Positions 63,192 through 64,000 of a stretch of 64,000 nt of DNA are shown in pieces. The stretch is from positions 1 through 64,000 of the forward strand of contig JAFTUV010000034.1 of the NCBI GenBank assembly GCA_017466065.1. Direction: 5' to 3'. The notes below the pieces were generated by a model, which searched no databases, was not told where the DNA came from, and saw only the letters and a list, made by a program, of their open reading frames with translations. Source of the DNA: Bacteroidaceae bacterium (GTDB lineage: Bacteria; Bacteroidota; Bacteroidia; Bacteroidales; Bacteroidaceae). The position numbers and the translations under genes are program-made. The stretch's first letter is position 1. Each line of letters begins with the position of its first letter.

Positions 63192-64000
63192 ATGGCTGTA
63201 ACAATGGCTGATATTTCCAAGCTCCGTACAATGACCGGAGCCGGTATGATGGATTGTAAAAATGCTTTGACCGAGGCCGAAGGCGATTTCGACAAGGCTG
63301 TTGAGATAATCCGCAAGAAGGGACAGTTGGTAGCTGCTAAACGTAGCGACCGCGAGGCTTCCGAGGGTTGCGTGCTTGTAAAGGCAGAGAATGGCTTTGC
63401 TGCTATGATTGCTTTGAAGTGCGAGACAGACTTCGTTGCTACAAACGCCGACTTTGTGAAGCTCACACAGGATATTCTTGACGCTGCAGTTGCTGCAAAG
63501 TGCAAGACTATCGAGGAGGTTCAGGCACTTCCCCTTGGTGAGGGTACCGTGCAGGATGCTATCGTAGCTCGTACAGGTATCACCGGTGAAAAGATGGAGC
63601 TCGATGGTTACAAGACTCTCGAAGGCGACAATATCTACACCTACAACCACCAGAAGAAGAATATGCTTTGTACAATGGTCGCTCTTACACAGGCTAACGA
63701 GGAAGCTGGTCACGAGATTGCTATGCAGATTGCTGCATCGGCTCCCCTTGCGCTCACAAGCGAGGACCTCGACCCAACAGTTGTTGCCAAAGAGCGTGCT
63801 GTTGCCGAGGATAAGGCTCGTGAAGAGGGCAAGCCCGAGAATATGATTGCTCGCATTGCCGACGGTCGTATTCAGAAGTTCTACAAGGAGGTTTGCCTCT
63901 TGCAGCAGGGCTACTGCCAGAATGAGAAGATTTCTGTTGCCGACTTCTTGAAGGGCTTTGATAAGGAGCTCACAGCAACAGGCTTCCAGCGTTTCACATT
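63192..64000 (+). CDS. tsf: Elongation factor Ts (partial, cut by the window end)
   Basis: From ATG 63192 the frame is open to the window edge (269 codons). The N-terminal UBA-like domain MADISKLRTMTGAGMMDCKNALTEAEGDFDKAVEIIRKKG is followed by the core with ALKCETDFVATNADF. EF-Ts recycles EF-Tu by nucleotide exchange. rpsB-tsf is a classic operon. Confidence 0.96.
   Translation, partial: MAVTMADISKLRTMTGAGMMDCKNALTEAEGDFDKAVEIIRKKGQLVAAKRSDREASEGCVLVKAENGFAAMIALKCETDFVATNADFVKLTQDILDAAVAAKCKTIEEVQALPLGEGTVQDAIVARTGITGEKMELDGYKTLEGDNIYTYNHQKKNMLCTMVALTQANEEAGHEIAMQIAASAPLALTSEDLDPTVVAKERAVAEDKAREEGKPENMIARIADGRIQKFYKEVCLLQQGYCQNEKISVADFLKGFDKELTATGFQRFT

Noticed and set aside
1..64000. CRISPR array
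   Set aside because: No regularly spaced identical repeats and no cas genes were seen anywhere in the window.

Overview
The window comes from a gut-type member of the order Bacteroidales. Promoters show the Bacteroidetes pattern (TTG or TTTG, about 19-20 nt, then TAnnTTTG). Other markers are DUF4837 next to rlmN and pdxA, a Wzi/SLBB capsule locus, DUF2147 and SIMPL proteins, a GH31 enzyme with a dockerin-like tail, and the order tRNA-Leu / rplM-rpsI-rpsB-tsf. The family cannot be fixed from this sequence alone.

Layout. 0.4-9 kb: a secreted multidomain GH31 glycosidase, mutS2, a SIMPL protein and an AraC regulator. 9-24.5 kb: a phosphate-acquisition region with a DcaP-like porin, two tandem PiT transporters each carrying a C-terminal helical (PhoU-like) extension, nfo and tRNA-Ser, then pstSCAB behind a phosphate-porin-like gene, a divergent PhoB/PhoR-like two-component pair and a glycerophosphodiesterase. 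24.7-28.4 kb: pflB, pflA and a hexapeptide acetyltransferase. 28.4-37 kb, minus strand: DUF2147, an OmpA/TPR protein, and an operon rlmN - DUF4837 - pdxA - nucleotidyltransferase - ATP-grasp - CDP-alcohol phosphotransferase - HAD. The last four look like a lipid headgroup pathway, possibly inositol-based. 37.2-41 kb: a GT2/DUF4922 fusion overlapping a SpoIID-like gene. 41-55.2 kb: a capsule/exopolysaccharide locus of the Wzx/Wzy type (PglC-like initiator, SLBB export protein, Wzi, Wzz, Wzy, acyltransferase, Wzx, glycosyltransferases, acetyltransferase). 55.9-61 kb: a roughly 5 kb integrated element. 61-64 kb: tRNA-Leu and the rplM-rpsI-rpsB-tsf cluster, with tsf cut by the window edge.

The most striking observation is the integrated element. 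It carries a NUMOD3-like small gene, a phage/plasmid-type replication gene, an XRE regulator plus an unknown gene, a small serine recombinase, a 46-codon ORF and a large serine recombinase. It is flanked by imperfect 41-bp repeats ending at the 3' end of tRNA-Leu. The large recombinase gene has no stop codon inside the element: its reading frame runs through the att site, across the antisense of tRNA-Leu and in frame into rplM. At the other end, directly after the same att core and in the same frame, lie 50 codons, a stop and an intrinsic terminator. These look like the recombinase's own missing 3' end. The inference is that attP lies inside the recombinase gene, so integration splits the gene and exchanges its C-terminus, while the element's att arm provides tRNA-Leu with a replacement terminator.
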